Shown: in pieces, positions 38,020 through 47,672 of the stretch
Position numbering within the stretch: position 1 is the stretch's first letter
Layout of the letters: every line of letters starts with the position of its first letter
Assembly: GCF_026001925.1 (NCBI RefSeq)
Contig: NZ_AP021869.1
Span: forward strand, 744,001 to 808,000
Length of the DNA stretch: 64,000 bases
Source of the DNA: Vibrio gangliei
Lineage (GTDB): Bacteria > Pseudomonadota > Gammaproteobacteria > Enterobacterales > Vibrionaceae
Reading direction: 5' to 3'
The notes under the pieces: generated by a model
Seen by the model: only the letters and a program-made list of their open reading frames with translations
Database searches by the model: none
What the model was told of the DNA's origin: nothing
Translations under genes and position numbers: made by a program

Positions 38020-39107
38020 AACACGTACTACTTTACTGCCGTTCAGGTTTTGAAAAAGAATGCGCAGGAGAAATCCAAGATAAAGCCAATGACCTTGAAA
38101 TTTTTGGCTTTCCACGTGTAAAAAAACAATCGGGTTACGTGTTGTTCGAGTGTTACCAACAAGGCGATGCCGATAAGTTAATCAAGCAAATTGATTTCAA
38201 AGCGCTGATTTTTGCTCGTCAAATGATCGCGGTAACAGAAGCGTTGACGGACTTACCCAGTGATGATCGTATTTCACCTATTCTAGAGGCGATTGATGCA
38301 TTAGAGTCATTCCCGACTTGTGGTGATATTCGAGTGGAAACGCCAGATACTAACGAAGCGAAAGAGTTGCTGAAATTTTGTCGTAAGTTCACTGTGCCAC
38401 TACGCAGTGCGATGCGCGGTAAAGGCTTTTTGTATGCCAAGGACAATGCTAAAAAACCGGTATTGCATGTGTGTTTCATTGCGCCAGGCAATTGCTTTGT
38501 GGGTTACTCTTTAACGCAAAACAATTCGCAGTTTTTCATGGGGATCCCTCGTTTAAAATTCCCAGCCGATGCGCCAAGTCGTTCAACTTTGAAGCTAGAA
38601 GAAGCCTTCCATGTCTTTATTCCAAAAGAAGAGTGGGATACGCGTTTAGCGCCAGGTATGTGGGCTGTCGATTTAGGCGCTTGCCCGGGTGGTTGGACGT
38701 ATCAATTAGTCAAACGTTCTATGTTTGTGCATGCGATTGATAATGGCTTGATGGCAGATTCCTTAATGGAAACGGGTCAAGTGAAACACCATGCGGTTGA
38801 TGGCTTTAAGTTCGAACCGATGAAGAAGAACGTGACTTGGCTGGTGTGCGATATGATCGAAAAACCGTCTCGCGTCGCGCAATTGATGGGCGAATGGCTG
38901 ATCCGTGGTTGGGCTAAAGAAGCGATCTTTAACCTTAAACTTCCAATGAAAGGGCGTTATGACGAAGTGCTGGAAGACATTGAAAACTTGAAAATCTTCT
39001 TCAAAGAGAATGATATTCCATTCAAACTGCAAGCCAAGCATTTGTACCATGATCGCGAAGAAATCACCGTCCATGTGCAGATTTTGAAGAATATCTCTCC
39101 GTACTAA
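38016..39107 (+). CDS. rlmM: 23S rRNA (cytidine-2498-2'-O)-methyltransferase
   Basis: Methylates C2498 of 23S rRNA. The 363 residues (E. coli 366) start with a GTG overlapping the DUF423 stop. A THUMP-like N-terminal half is followed by a Rossmann methyltransferase domain with the SAM motif [13 protein letters not shown] near residue 222 and catalytic lysine candidates in [13 protein letters not shown]. Confidence 0.96.
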   Translation: MKHVLLYCRSGFEKECAGEIQDKANDLEIFGFPRVKKQSGYVLFECYQQGDADKLIKQIDFKALIFARQMIAVTEALTDLPSDDRISPILEAIDALESFPTCGDIRVETPDTNEAKELLKFCRKFTVPLRSAMRGKGFLYAKDNAKKPVLHVCFIAPGNCFVGYSLTQNNSQFFMGIPRLKFPADAPSRSTLKLEEAFHVFIPKEEWDTRLAPGMWAVDLGACPGGWTYQLVKRSMFVHAIDNGLMADSLMETGQVKHHAVDGFKFEPMKKNVTWLVCDMIEKPSRVAQLMGEWLIRGWAKEAIFNLKLPMKGRYDEVLEDIENLKIFFKENDIPFKLQAKHLYHDREEITVHVQILKNISPY

Positions 39108-39125
39108 AAGCGGGCGCTGCTCTTC

Positions 39126-39240
39126 TAGGAGCGCTTCGCTTAGCGTGGCTCGTATCTCGATGGTCCGAGCCACAAATTCAAATTATTCTTTTATCTTTTT
39201 CGAGCTTTCGAGCAGCGTAGCGTCCTAGCTACGAGCCCCG
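39126..39240. repeat. CGAG-heptad intergenic element D
   Basis: Inverted ends CTAGGAGCGCTTCGCT (39126-39142) and AGCGTAGCGTCCTAG (39211-39226) flank CTTTTATCTTTTTCGAG, and are followed by CTAGCTA CGAGCCC heptads. The last residues and stop codon of xni lie in its right end. Confidence 0.75.
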
Positions 39241-40004
39241 CTAACAAACCTTATATCCTGCAAATTAAACCCCAATTCCATATCCGTTTGAAGTGCGGCA
39301 ATACGTTTGCAGGTTCGGGCGAGTTCAATATGCTCATCCAGTTTTTTACGGTACTTAGGCACTAAATCTTGTGCGGCATACGCGCTTTCAATATCACCGT
39401 ATTGTTGCAATATTTCTTTGGCAGCTTTAGGGCCAACGCCTGGAACGCCGGGCACTTTACTGGAACTGATACCGACTAATCCCCAGTAATCGGCTAACTG
39501 TGCTGGTTTTACGCCAAATTCTTGTTCGATAAAAGGGGCGTCAAGCCAGCGATGTTGGAAGTAATCACGAATTTGTAAGTTTGGCGATAGTAATTGGCAG
39601 TAACCTTTATCGGTTGAAATGATGGTTGCCTTTTCGCCTGCGGATGTGACTTTGTAAGCTAACGTAGCCACTAAATCATCGGCTTCATCACCATCAGAAA
39701 GCAAAGAGTCTATGCCTAATTCCCACCAAGCGGATTGAATTTTTTCTAGCCCGTGTAGAAGCGCTTCGGGCATCGGTTTGCGGTCGGCTTTATAGCTTGG
39801 TAATACTTGGGCGCGCCATCCTCGATCTTGTAAATGATGATCAAATACTGCAATGATATGAGTGGGTTGGGATTCGTTGAGTATTTTATGTAATGTACGG
39901 CTGGTGGTTTCAATGGTTCTGTCGATGTCATTCGGATCGGGTTGGGCAGAATGCACTCGACGGATGAGGTTTAATGCATCAATGATCACTAAATGAATCG
40001 ACAT
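39225..40004 (-). CDS. xni: flap endonuclease Xni (ExoIX)
   Basis: Structure-specific 5' nuclease related to the PolI 5'-nuclease domain. The 259 residues contain GDEADDLVATLAYK, IISTDKGYCQLL and the helix-hairpin-helix GVPGVGPKAAKEIL near residue 183. The final residues (SGARS) and stop codon are encoded by repeat element D, suggesting the original 3' end was replaced. ppnN lies upstream. Confidence 0.94.
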   Translation of the reverse strand: MSIHLVIIDALNLIRRVHSAQPDPNDIDRTIETTSRTLHKILNESQPTHIIAVFDHHLQDRGWRAQVLPSYKADRKPMPEALLHGLEKIQSAWWELGIDSLLSDGDEADDLVATLAYKVTSAGEKATIISTDKGYCQLLSPNLQIRDYFQHRWLDAPFIEQEFGVKPAQLADYWGLVGISSSKVPGVPGVGPKAAKEILQQYGDIESAYAAQDLVPKYRKKLDEHIELARTCKRIAALQTDMELGFNLQDIRFVSGARS

Positions 40005-40024
40005 AATGGTTTTATTCCTTATAC

Positions 40025-40063
40025 AAAAAAGCCTCGGCCAGAGCGAAACTCAAAGCCGAGGCT
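40025..40063 (-). terminator. terminator after ppnN
   Basis: AGCCTCGGC (40030-40038) and GCCGAGGCT (40055-40063) form a 9-bp stem; on the minus strand it is followed by a T-run from the A-tract at 40025-40030. Confidence 0.85.
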
Positions 40064-40114
40064 AGTGTAACAAACTTTAAGGCTGTTATTAGCCCTAAAA
40101 TTTAAGACAAACGG

Positions 40115-41470
40115 TTAACGCGCGACTCGATAGCAAGGAATGTATTCTGAGCCAGGCAATTTCATACGTTGTTGCTCGACGAAATCATTAAGCAGTTTAT
40201 CCATTTTTTCCATCAGCTTACGATCACCATCAATAATGAATGGACCGTGTTTTTTGATTTCACGGATGCCTTCTGATTTTACGTTACCCGCTACAATGCC
40301 TGAGAAGGCTTTACGTAAATTCGCTGCTAACTTCTCTGCCGGTTGATCCATGTGTAAATCAAGTGCAGCCATAGATTCATGGGTAGGCTCAAACGGTGCT
40401 TGGAAATCAGGTGCAATGTGTAATGACCAGTTAAAGCTATAAGCATCCTCATGGGCTTTACGGTGTTCTTTTACTTTTGGCATTGCATCTTTGATGATAC
40501 GTGCCGCTTTTGCTGGATCGCCAATCACGATTTCATAGTGTTTTTGCGCCTCAGGGCCAAGCGTATCACCAATGAATTCATCGAGCGAGCGGAAGTAGGC
40601 TTCGCTCTCTTTCGGGCCAGTTAATACCAATGGTAGTGGCTGGTCGGCGTTATCTGGGTGCATCAATATACCCAAAATGTACAACAGCTCCTCCGCTGTG
40701 CCAGGACCGCCAGGGAAGATAATGATCCCATGTCCCATACGAACAAATCCTTCCAGACGTTTTTCAATATCTGGCATGATAATAAGTTCGTTCACAATGG
40801 GGTTAGGTGGCTCTGCAGCAATGATAGAGGGCTCAGTTAAGCCAATATACCTTTGGTTCGTGTAGCGCTGTTTCGCGTGTCCGACTGCTGCTCCTTTCAT
40901 TGGACCTTCCATCGCGCCAGGCCCACAACCAGTACAGATATTCATTTCACGCAAACCAAGCTCATTGCCGACTTCACGCGTGTATTGATATTCAATTGGA
41001 TTAATTGAATGGCCGCCCCAACACACGACAAGATTTGGATCTATGCCGGTATGTAGGGCTTTGGCATTACGCAAAATACCAAAGACGAGATTGGTAATTT
41101 GAGTGGAATCGGTAAGGTGTAAACGTTGACTTTCTGCTAATTGAACATGCAGGAAAACAATGTCACGCAGTACCGAAAACAGGTGAGCTTGAATCCCTTT
41201 GATGATAGTACCATCGACAAAAGCATGTGCAGGTGGATCGGTTAACTCTAACTTGATACCACGTTCACGACGCATCACTTCAATTTCAAACGACTCGTTT
41301 AAACTAAGGAGTTGCTCTGAATTGTCGGTATGACTGCCTGAATTTAAAACGGCCAATGAGCAGCTGCGATAAAGCTGATATAAATCGCTAGAGGCGGCTT
41401 TTTTTAATTTGTTAACTTCTAATTGTGATAATAAATCTAAACTGCCCATTGGGCTTATTTGAGTAATCAT
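40115..41470 (-). CDS. ppnN: nucleotide 5'-monophosphate nucleosidase PpnN
   Basis: Cleaves purine and pyrimidine nucleoside monophosphates to ribose 5-phosphate and base; (p)ppGpp-regulated in E. coli. The central LOG-like domain has [13 protein letters not shown] and [12 protein letters not shown]. The ATG at 41470 (451 residues, [19 protein letters not shown]) is chosen because AAGGAG is six bases upstream and E. coli PpnN (454) starts the same way. Confidence 0.96.
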   Translation of the reverse strand: MITQISPMGSLDLLSQLEVNKLKKAASSDLYQLYRSCSLAVLNSGSHTDNSEQLLSLNESFEIEVMRRERGIKLELTDPPAHAFVDGTIIKGIQAHLFSVLRDIVFLHVQLAESQRLHLTDSTQITNLVFGILRNAKALHTGIDPNLVVCWGGHSINPIEYQYTREVGNELGLREMNICTGCGPGAMEGPMKGAAVGHAKQRYTNQRYIGLTEPSIIAAEPPNPIVNELIIMPDIEKRLEGFVRMGHGIIIFPGGPGTAEELLYILGILMHPDNADQPLPLVLTGPKESEAYFRSLDEFIGDTLGPEAQKHYEIVIGDPAKAARIIKDAMPKVKEHRKAHEDAYSFNWSLHIAPDFQAPFEPTHESMAALDLHMDQPAEKLAANLRKAFSGIVAGNVKSEGIREIKKHGPFIIDGDRKLMEKMDKLLNDFVEQQRMKLPGSEYIPCYRVAR

Positions 41471-41587
41471 GGAATGCTCCTTTTCGCCGTTTATCATTAT
41501 GTTATTGCGGCTAGGTTATTTCACCTTACACAGATTTTTTATGGCGTGCTATAGAGAGATGCTGAAATTAGTAGTCATAGCAGTGAT

Positions 41588-43870
41588 TTAATCTAAATTT
41601 GAGTGGTCATCATTACGTAAGATGGCTTTGGCAAGATCATCATGTTCACCGGACGTGTGAATTTTAATTAACCCTTGCTCGACAGCTTGCTCAAAAGCAT
41701 GGCGTATATTGTCGCTGGCAAAGCTGGCCGCTGGTGCGTTTTCAATGGCAGACAAATAAACCCAATGGGCAGATTCATCGGGATAGCGGTCGTAAATTCT
41801 TCGAGCCAAATAAATAGCCATGAATAAGATATCAATGAGGTCTTTATCATTAATGGCGGTATAAGCACGCGGTAAGAATGGGTACTCAGCCACGCCCATT
41901 TTGAAATGCTTATCCATCGTAATTTCGAGCTCAAAGTCGTCAATCCAGTGTTTTATCTTTTTAAAAAAGTGCTCCGGAGAGGCTTGGCTATCTGACTTAG
42001 GTTCAATATACAAAAACATACCATCGGAAAAATGGTACAAACGAGCCGGCTTAGAGACAAGTGGCTTCATATATTCACCAAACTCTTTTTCAATACGCAG
42101 CCCTGCTTGATAGCCAAGTTTTAGATAAATATTGCGTAAAAAAGGCAAGTCAAACATCACGAAACTTAATCGGTCACTTAAAGGCTCGTGGATTAATTCG
42201 CCTAGTCGCCATTGTTCAAATACAGCATTACTACGCTCTAGCGATTTAGGTAACTTACTGTTAAGCAATTTTAGATTTTGTAATCCGGAGCGAGGGTGAG
42301 TATACAAATCGATGGTTTGCTTTTGGACTTCATCACGCATTTTTTGATTTCGGTAACCGCGATGAACCACAAGGCACAACAATAAGAAAGACACTAACAT
42401 AGCGACCACTGTGGCACGCTGATATTTAGAATATTGTGCATTCAGATAAATGAGTTTGTCTTCTAAACCCGCGTAATGGAGCGATTTTTCGATGATGTCT
42501 TTTTGCTGGCGAAATACTTCCTCATTGACGGCATTAAAACGTTCTTGTTGGTTTTGCCATAAGTGTAAGTATTTTTGCTGTGCTTGCAGCGCTTGTTGGT
42601 AGTCCTTATTTTGCTGATAGGCTTCTGACATGATTTGATAAGCCTGCATTTCAAGAGGCTTATTTTGTAATTCTTGAGCAATATTGAGTGCTTGTTTACT
42701 GCTCGCAATGGCTTGTTTCGGATTATTTTGAGGAAGGGCGAGAGAGGCTTGCAGCAGCAAGATTTCTGCTTTCATATCATCATGCGTGGCGTGTTTCACC
42801 AGGGCTTGAGCATGCTCTAAGTAGATTTCAGCATGGGTGAAATCAAAGAGCTTTAAATAGGTATTAGCGATATCAATGCGCAATTGGATTATGTGGTCAA
42901 TATTGGCACCACTCGATTCGTTGTCTAATACATTCAAGTAGTTCACTAATGCTAAGTTGTACTTGCCTTGCTTGAAGTATGTATCAGCCATTAATTTTAC
43001 TGTCGCTGACAGTGGTGCGGAGCCTGGATAATTATCATAAAAATCGGCGGCTTCGGTGGCATGTTCTAACGCTTTGTCGAGTACATGGCGGGCAAAAAAT
43101 AGACGAGACAACAGAAGGTTGGTTCTCGCTAATTCAATGCTGTCGCTTTCTTTGATTGCAAGCCAGTAAGTAGTGAGTAATTCGGTTAATGAATCATCGT
43201 ACTCGTTTTGGGATAAGTAATATTCACCCAGCCGCAAATGGTAATCGATAGTTAAATGAGTCGATTTATTATTATTGAGGTAGTTCAACGCTTGTTGGAA
43301 GTCAGTTTGCGCTTTAACTTCATCGCCTAAAAACGCATTAATTTCCGCTTGTAACATGTAGACTTGATACAGCGTTTCTTGTTTCCAATTATTGTTGATG
43401 CCTTTTTGTTGAGCCTGATTAATGATGTCAGTCAACATTGGCAATACGCTTTTAGGATCTCGATCTAAGCGCCATAGCAACTCAGCCCGAACCAATTTGG
43501 TACTGAGCTGAGGCTGAATAATTTGATATTGTTGAGAGAGGGTTTCAGCTTCTTTGAGCGTCACAAATGCTAAATGCTTGGAGTCTAATTCAAAATAAGC
43601 ATTGGCCATGATTTGTAAGGCTTCAACCGAGGTGGACGGTGTTCGAATGGTTTTTTCGCTGCCGTCACGAGAAATGGTGTAATCCTGGCTCTTGGTCGAC
43701 ACCAGTTTACGCTTCGCCATAAATTGCTTCGTAATATCGAGAGATTGCTCCGGGTTGATGGTCAGCAGTTTACTGGCTTCGTTTAGGAGCGGAGAGCTAT
43801 AGACTTTGGCTTGCAGCGCGGTGCTGAACAACAGCATAAAAGCGAAACATGTCCAAAATGTCTTTTTCAT
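41588..43870 (-). CDS. membrane protein with TPR repeats and a degenerate GGDEF-like domain
   Basis: A 760-residue protein: signal peptide (about 1-21), a periplasmic helical region with several TPR-like repeats (roughly 80-440, for example YHLRLGEYYLSQNEYDDSL), a coiled coil, one membrane span (487-503) and a cytoplasmic C-terminal domain. That domain begins HPRSGLQN (525-532), like the LTGLxNR start of GGDEF domains, but the signature position reads SDGMF (615-619). It is therefore unlikely to make cyclic di-GMP; it could bind nucleotides or act as a sensor. Function unknown. Confidence 0.72.
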   Translation of the reverse strand: MKKTFWTCFAFMLLFSTALQAKVYSSPLLNEASKLLTINPEQSLDITKQFMAKRKLVSTKSQDYTISRDGSEKTIRTPSTSVEALQIMANAYFELDSKHLAFVTLKEAETLSQQYQIIQPQLSTKLVRAELLWRLDRDPKSVLPMLTDIINQAQQKGINNNWKQETLYQVYMLQAEINAFLGDEVKAQTDFQQALNYLNNNKSTHLTIDYHLRLGEYYLSQNEYDDSLTELLTTYWLAIKESDSIELARTNLLLSRLFFARHVLDKALEHATEAADFYDNYPGSAPLSATVKLMADTYFKQGKYNLALVNYLNVLDNESSGANIDHIIQLRIDIANTYLKLFDFTHAEIYLEHAQALVKHATHDDMKAEILLLQASLALPQNNPKQAIASSKQALNIAQELQNKPLEMQAYQIMSEAYQQNKDYQQALQAQQKYLHLWQNQQERFNAVNEEVFRQQKDIIEKSLHYAGLEDKLIYLNAQYSKYQRATVVAMLVSFLLLCLVVHRGYRNQKMRDEVQKQTIDLYTHPRSGLQNLKLLNSKLPKSLERSNAVFEQWRLGELIHEPLSDRLSFVMFDLPFLRNIYLKLGYQAGLRIEKEFGEYMKPLVSKPARLYHFSDGMFLYIEPKSDSQASPEHFFKKIKHWIDDFELEITMDKHFKMGVAEYPFLPRAYTAINDKDLIDILFMAIYLARRIYDRYPDESAHWVYLSAIENAPAASFASDNIRHAFEQAVEQGLIKIHTSGEHDDLAKAILRNDDHSNLD

Positions 43871-44077
43871 TATTCAATTACTCTACTTTGCGAAGGTGGC
43901 GTCTCAAGTTGGCATTTTAGCATTATTACTATGCCTTGTTGAAATAAACAGGCTGCTGATAAAGGGGATTAGGCGGAAAATTTTGCTGACTTCTACCTAT
44001 CATCTCGAGATTGATAGGCTAGATAAATAATACCTAACCCGAACCATTTGTCGTATCCCTAGTTAAGTCATGGATGG

Positions 44078-44962
44078 CTATTGGCGAGCCATTCTCGCCA
44101 GGCTAAGAGGGCGGGTCTCATGCGTTGAGCGGAATGGGTTGATGTCTAAACCACCACGACGAGTATAGCGCGCGTAAACGCTGAGCTTTTCTGGCTGACA
44201 ATACTTCATGATGTCACAGAAGATGCGCTCAACACATTGCTCGTGAAATTCATTATGTTCGCGGAAAGAGACCAAATAACGAAGTAGGGCTTCTTGATTG
44301 ATTTGGTTTCCCGTGTAATTGATTTCAACGCTGCCCCAGTCTGGCTGATTGGTGATCAAACAGTTAGATTTCAACAAGTGACTATGTAAGCACTCACTTA
44401 CACTATCGGTGCTGGTGGCATTTTCTAGGTAGCTTTCGTCAAATTGGTAATTGGCAATATCAATATCTTGATCATCAATGCATTCGCCTTGCATATTCAC
44501 GATAGGTTGCTGGTTGTAATCACTTAACGCATGTAACACGACCTCAACGTCACCACCCGCACATTGAGATAAATCTCGAACGATGGTTTGCTGCACTTGT
44601 TGCCAGCTTTCAAAGCGAGTTTGGTTAAAGCTATTGAGATAGAGTTTGAATGATTTTGACTCAATCAGATTAGGGCTAGTCACGGGCAAAATGACATCAC
44701 CAATCGCAACTTGTGGTAAGCCTTTTGGGTTAAGCCAGGAGAGTTCGTATAATGTCCAGATATCACCACCGACGAACGGCAAGTTTTGCTCATCCGTTAA
44801 ACCGAGATCATTACGATTTAAGCTGCGTGGTACGGGTTGCAATAGGCTAGGATCATAGTCATGACGATATTCTGTCGTTTGACCTAATGTTAATCCTTGC
44901 AATTCTTCTGCATTAGCATATTTTGTCTGCGTTGCGAGAGGCGTGGTGTGTTCTGTAGACAT
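44078..44962 (-). CDS. queF: NADPH-dependent 7-cyano-7-deazaguanine reductase
   Basis: Reduces preQ0 to preQ1 for queuosine in tRNA. It is the long, two-domain QueF type, with [13 protein letters not shown] (101-113) and the nucleophile Cys201 in [12 protein letters not shown]. The ATG at 44962 gives 294 residues; an in-frame ATG at 44974 adds MRPV and has no better ribosome binding site. Divergent from syd, as in E. coli. Confidence 0.96.
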   Translation of the reverse strand: MSTEHTTPLATQTKYANAEELQGLTLGQTTEYRHDYDPSLLQPVPRSLNRNDLGLTDEQNLPFVGGDIWTLYELSWLNPKGLPQVAIGDVILPVTSPNLIESKSFKLYLNSFNQTRFESWQQVQQTIVRDLSQCAGGDVEVVLHALSDYNQQPIVNMQGECIDDQDIDIANYQFDESYLENATSTDSVSECLHSHLLKSNCLITNQPDWGSVEINYTGNQINQEALLRYLVSFREHNEFHEQCVERIFCDIMKYCQPEKLSVYARYTRRGGLDINPFRSTHETRPLSLARMARQ

Positions 44963-45053
44963 AACGGGTCTCATTATTGAATTCGTTTAAACGATTTTAA
45001 ATCGAGCGCAAATAGTACTGAATAGCATCTTCACTGTCATCATGGAGCCTTCA

Positions 45054-45602
45054 ATGAATCACAATATTGCACAAGCATTGGCTGTTTTAACCACAGAATT
45101 TGTGGATAACTGGCAAGCTGCATATCAAAGTCTTCCTATTGCTAACGAAATGGAAGGGTTGCCATCGCCTTGTGTGCAATCAAGCTCAAATAGTCAAAAT
45201 ATCGAATGGCTACCCCAAGAACGTGATGATATTGCCGATTTCAGTTCGTTAGAGAGAGGCATTGAGCTACTGATTCATCCTGATGTCAAAGCTTTTTATG
45301 GTTCACAGTATAGCGCCGATATTACCGCTTCATGGCAAGGTAAGCCATTTACGTTATTACAAGTCTGGAGCGATGATGACTTCGTTCGCTTGCAAGAAAA
45401 TATTTTAGGTCATTTGGTGACTCAGCGACGCCTCAAACTCAAGCCGACGATTTTTATCGGCACCACTGACGCTGAGCTAGACGTGATTTCCATTTGTAAT
45501 ATTACAGGCGAAGTGATTTTAGAGCGTCTAGGTACGGATAAACGTGATGTGCTGAGTTCTAATGTTGAGCAATTTTTATTGCAATGCAAAGCTGAGGTTT
45601 AA
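45054..45602 (+). CDS. syd: SecY-interacting protein Syd
   Basis: A small acidic cytoplasmic protein that binds SecY and may check translocon quality in E. coli. The 182 residues (E. coli 181) match in the WLPQERDDIADFSSLERG and YGSQYSADI blocks. The ATG at 45054 is preferred because ATGGAG at 45042-45047 then acts as its ribosome binding site. Confidence 0.94.
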   Translation: MNHNIAQALAVLTTEFVDNWQAAYQSLPIANEMEGLPSPCVQSSSNSQNIEWLPQERDDIADFSSLERGIELLIHPDVKAFYGSQYSADITASWQGKPFTLLQVWSDDDFVRLQENILGHLVTQRRLKLKPTIFIGTTDAELDVISICNITGEVILERLGTDKRDVLSSNVEQFLLQCKAEV

Positions 45603-45608
45603 GTTTAG

Positions 45609-46394
45609 ATGTACGTTGTTGAATTACGATTTGAATGTTTTGATAACACCACTGTTGAAGCGGTTGAAAAGTCGATTAATGGTTTATTAGATGCGTTGCG
45701 TTACAACGGACAAATTCTTGGTCGTGAGTTTCCGATCATTATTGGTGAGGGGGAGTTTCGTGCTCGTTTGATTTGCCCTGAAGCCGACAGCTTGCATGCC
45801 GATTACCATTCTGATTACGTGAAAGTGTGTTTGCAGCGTTTGACAGAAGCCAAAGTATTAGCGCCTAAAGTGAAGGTGCTTGGGCAGGATTTGAATTCTG
45901 AGCAAACCGTTGCGTTTGATGAACAAAACAAACCGAGTTGGCAGGTGTTGTATACCACGTATGTGCATTCGTGCTCACCATTACGTTGTGGCGATACCTT
46001 TAGACCGATCCCTTTATACCATTACCCACCCACGTTAAATGGCGATCATAAAGCGATAGTGAAATGGCAAACGGAATGGCAAGCCTGCGATGAACTGCAA
46101 ATGGCGGGGGCGTGCCAAGCAGAACATGCTGCATTAAGAGAAATTGCCCAAGTTGATAGTGATTTATTTCGACGCGGCTGGGATTTGCGTGGCCGTTTGG
46201 AGTACATGACCAAAATACCGACCTATTACTATCTTTACCGCGTCGGTGGTGAAAGTTTGCAAGCAGAACAGAATCGACCATGTCCACGTTGTGGTGATGA
46301 TTGGAAGCTTGATGAGCCACTGCATGATATTTTTTACTTCAAGTGCGATGAGTGCCGAATCGTGTCGAATTTGTCTTGGGATTATTTGAAATAG
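45609..46394 (+). CDS. zinc-ribbon-containing protein, DUF2310 family
   Basis: A 261-residue cytoplasmic protein with CSPLRCGD in the middle and a C-terminal zinc ribbon, CPRCGDDW...CDEC. The family (DUF2310) is conserved in gamma-proteobacteria and has no established function. It starts 6 bp after syd, so they are probably co-expressed. The stop codon is directly followed by repeat element E. Confidence 0.85.
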   Translation: MYVVELRFECFDNTTVEAVEKSINGLLDALRYNGQILGREFPIIIGEGEFRARLICPEADSLHADYHSDYVKVCLQRLTEAKVLAPKVKVLGQDLNSEQTVAFDEQNKPSWQVLYTTYVHSCSPLRCGDTFRPIPLYHYPPTLNGDHKAIVKWQTEWQACDELQMAGACQAEHAALREIAQVDSDLFRRGWDLRGRLEYMTKIPTYYYLYRVGGESLQAEQNRPCPRCGDDWKLDEPLHDIFYFKCDECRIVSNLSWDYLK

Positions 46395-46556
46395 GTCGCT
46401 TCGCTGCTAGGTCGCTTCGCTTATTTATCTTTCATGAGTGCTTTTGCTTTTATCTTTTTCGAGAAACGAGAAACGAGAAACGAGAAACGAGAAACGAGAA
46501 ACGAGAAACGAGAAACGAGAAACGAGAAGCGCAGCGTCCGAGCTACGAGTTCCCTC
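46393..46556. repeat. CGAG-heptad element E with CGAGAAA array
   Basis: Begins at the DUF2310 gene stop with two copies of AGGTCGCTTCGCT. CTTTTATCTTTTTCGAG leads into nine exact CGAGAAA units and one CGAGAAG (46460-46529), then core CGCAGCGTC and heptads CGAGCTA CGAGTTC. The right end supplies the stop codon of the minus-strand YaiI-type gene. Confidence 0.9.
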
Positions 46557-46995
46557 TTTTCGCCAATATCCTATCCAAATGATTAGCAAACTCTCGCTTA
46601 TCGGTTTGGGATAATTGTGCCGGGCCACCACTTTGTACGCCGCTTGAACGCATGGTGTCCATAAAATCTCGAATGTTTAAACGCGCTTTAATGGTGTCTT
46701 TGGTATACAGTTCACCGCGAGAGCTTAACGCTTGACCGCCTTTGGTGATGACTTCATCGGCTAAAGGAACATCTGAAGTGATCACTAAATCGCCGGCTTC
46801 TACTCTGCGAACAATTTCGTTATCGGCAATATCAAAGCCACTTTCAACTTGCACACTATGAATATTATTGCGTTTGGGCACTGGCACTAAATGATTAGCG
46901 ATAAACGTGGTGGTAATTCCGGTACGTTCTGCGGCGCGACAAATCGTCTCACGGATGGTTTTCGGACACGCATCGGCATCCACCCAAATCTTCAT
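46543..46995 (-). CDS. YaiI/YqxD family protein (UPF0178)
   Basis: A 150-residue protein of the PIN-like UPF0178 family: [16 protein letters not shown] at the start, [11 protein letters not shown] and [12 protein letters not shown] in the middle. The acidic residues resemble PIN nuclease active sites, but activity is not established. The last codons and TAG stop lie in repeat element E. Confidence 0.92.
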   Translation of the reverse strand: MKIWVDADACPKTIRETICRAAERTGITTTFIANHLVPVPKRNNIHSVQVESGFDIADNEIVRRVEAGDLVITSDVPLADEVITKGGQALSSRGELYTKDTIKARLNIRDFMDTMRSSGVQSGGPAQLSQTDKREFANHLDRILAKRGNS

Positions 46996-46996
46996 G

Positions 46997-47278
46997 TTAT
47001 TTCCTTTCTAATAGCTCTAAGCGAGCCGTTAATGCTTGCACTTGTTTTTCCAATTCTACAATTCGCTCTTCCGCACTGCGAAGCGTTTCTTGTGCAGCGA
47101 CTTCGACATTTGGCACTCGATGAGAGGCTTTCCAGGATTTAATCGTGGTGATTATCGCAGGCATAGGTACCGGAATCGACAAACGCGCTTTTACTAGTGC
47201 AACGGTCGGTTCTTTACCTTCTGCTTGAAGTGTTGAAAGAACACGTTGTAATTCTTCTGTCACGTTTTGTGTTTGCAT
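46997..47278 (-). CDS. small coiled-coil protein, KfrA-N-like
   Basis: A 93-residue protein. The N-terminal half ([21 protein letters not shown], then [23 protein letters not shown]) looks like a helical DNA-binding KfrA N-terminal type domain. The C-terminal third is a clear coiled coil ([21 protein letters not shown]). Its start is 1 bp... upstream of the YaiI-type gene's start region, suggesting co-transcription. Function unknown; the domain call is tentative. Confidence 0.6.
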   Translation of the reverse strand: MQTQNVTEELQRVLSTLQAEGKEPTVALVKARLSIPVPMPAIITTIKSWKASHRVPNVEVAAQETLRSAEERIVELEKQVQALTARLELLERK

Positions 47279-47311
47279 CGTGATATTCCTTTAAAAATCT
47301 TCAGGGCTTAC

Positions 47312-47626
47312 TTAATAACTATTCTCGACTAAACGATAAGGAGGAAGCATAAATTTTGCGGCTTTAAATCCAATCATGATCATTCTGCCTTGGTAATAAT
47401 CATCACCACGGGCAGAAAACTCGAACTGATAAACCGAATGAAACCGAAAACGACCATCAGGCAACTGAAACCGATAACGAAAAAAGGACACCGAAAGCAC
47501 TTGTAAATCTAAGTGTTCACAATGTCTTTTCACCGCTTGATAGGCCAATTCCGACTGCCTTCTTTGCTGCCAAAACAAGAAGGCAATGAAAGCAACCGCG
47601 AGAATCATCAGTAAATCCGTAACCAT
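47312..47626 (-). CDS. DUF3301 family protein
   Basis: A 104-residue protein with one N-terminal membrane anchor (about residues 4-20, LLMILAVAFIAFLFW), then RRQSELAYQAVKRHCE, and a strand-rich cytoplasmic domain (SFFRYRFQLPDGRFRFHSVYQFEFSA region). DUF3301 has no known function. It follows the DUF3549 gene and probably shares its transcript. Confidence 0.85.
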   Translation of the reverse strand: MVTDLLMILAVAFIAFLFWQQRRQSELAYQAVKRHCEHLDLQVLSVSFFRYRFQLPDGRFRFHSVYQFEFSARGDDYYQGRMIMIGFKAAKFMLPPYRLVENSY

Positions 47627-47672
47627 CTTTTGTGTTTATTCCTTTCACAATGTTGAGTTCAGGTGAATGATG

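Noticed and set aside
46352-46582. Plus-strand ORF with RNEKRET heptapeptide repeats
   Set aside because: It is a translation of the CGAGAAA array; it starts inside the DUF2310 gene and has no ribosome binding site.
46425-46631. Minus-strand ORF with VSRFSFL repeats
   Set aside because: Same array on the other strand, overlapping the YaiI-type gene out of frame.
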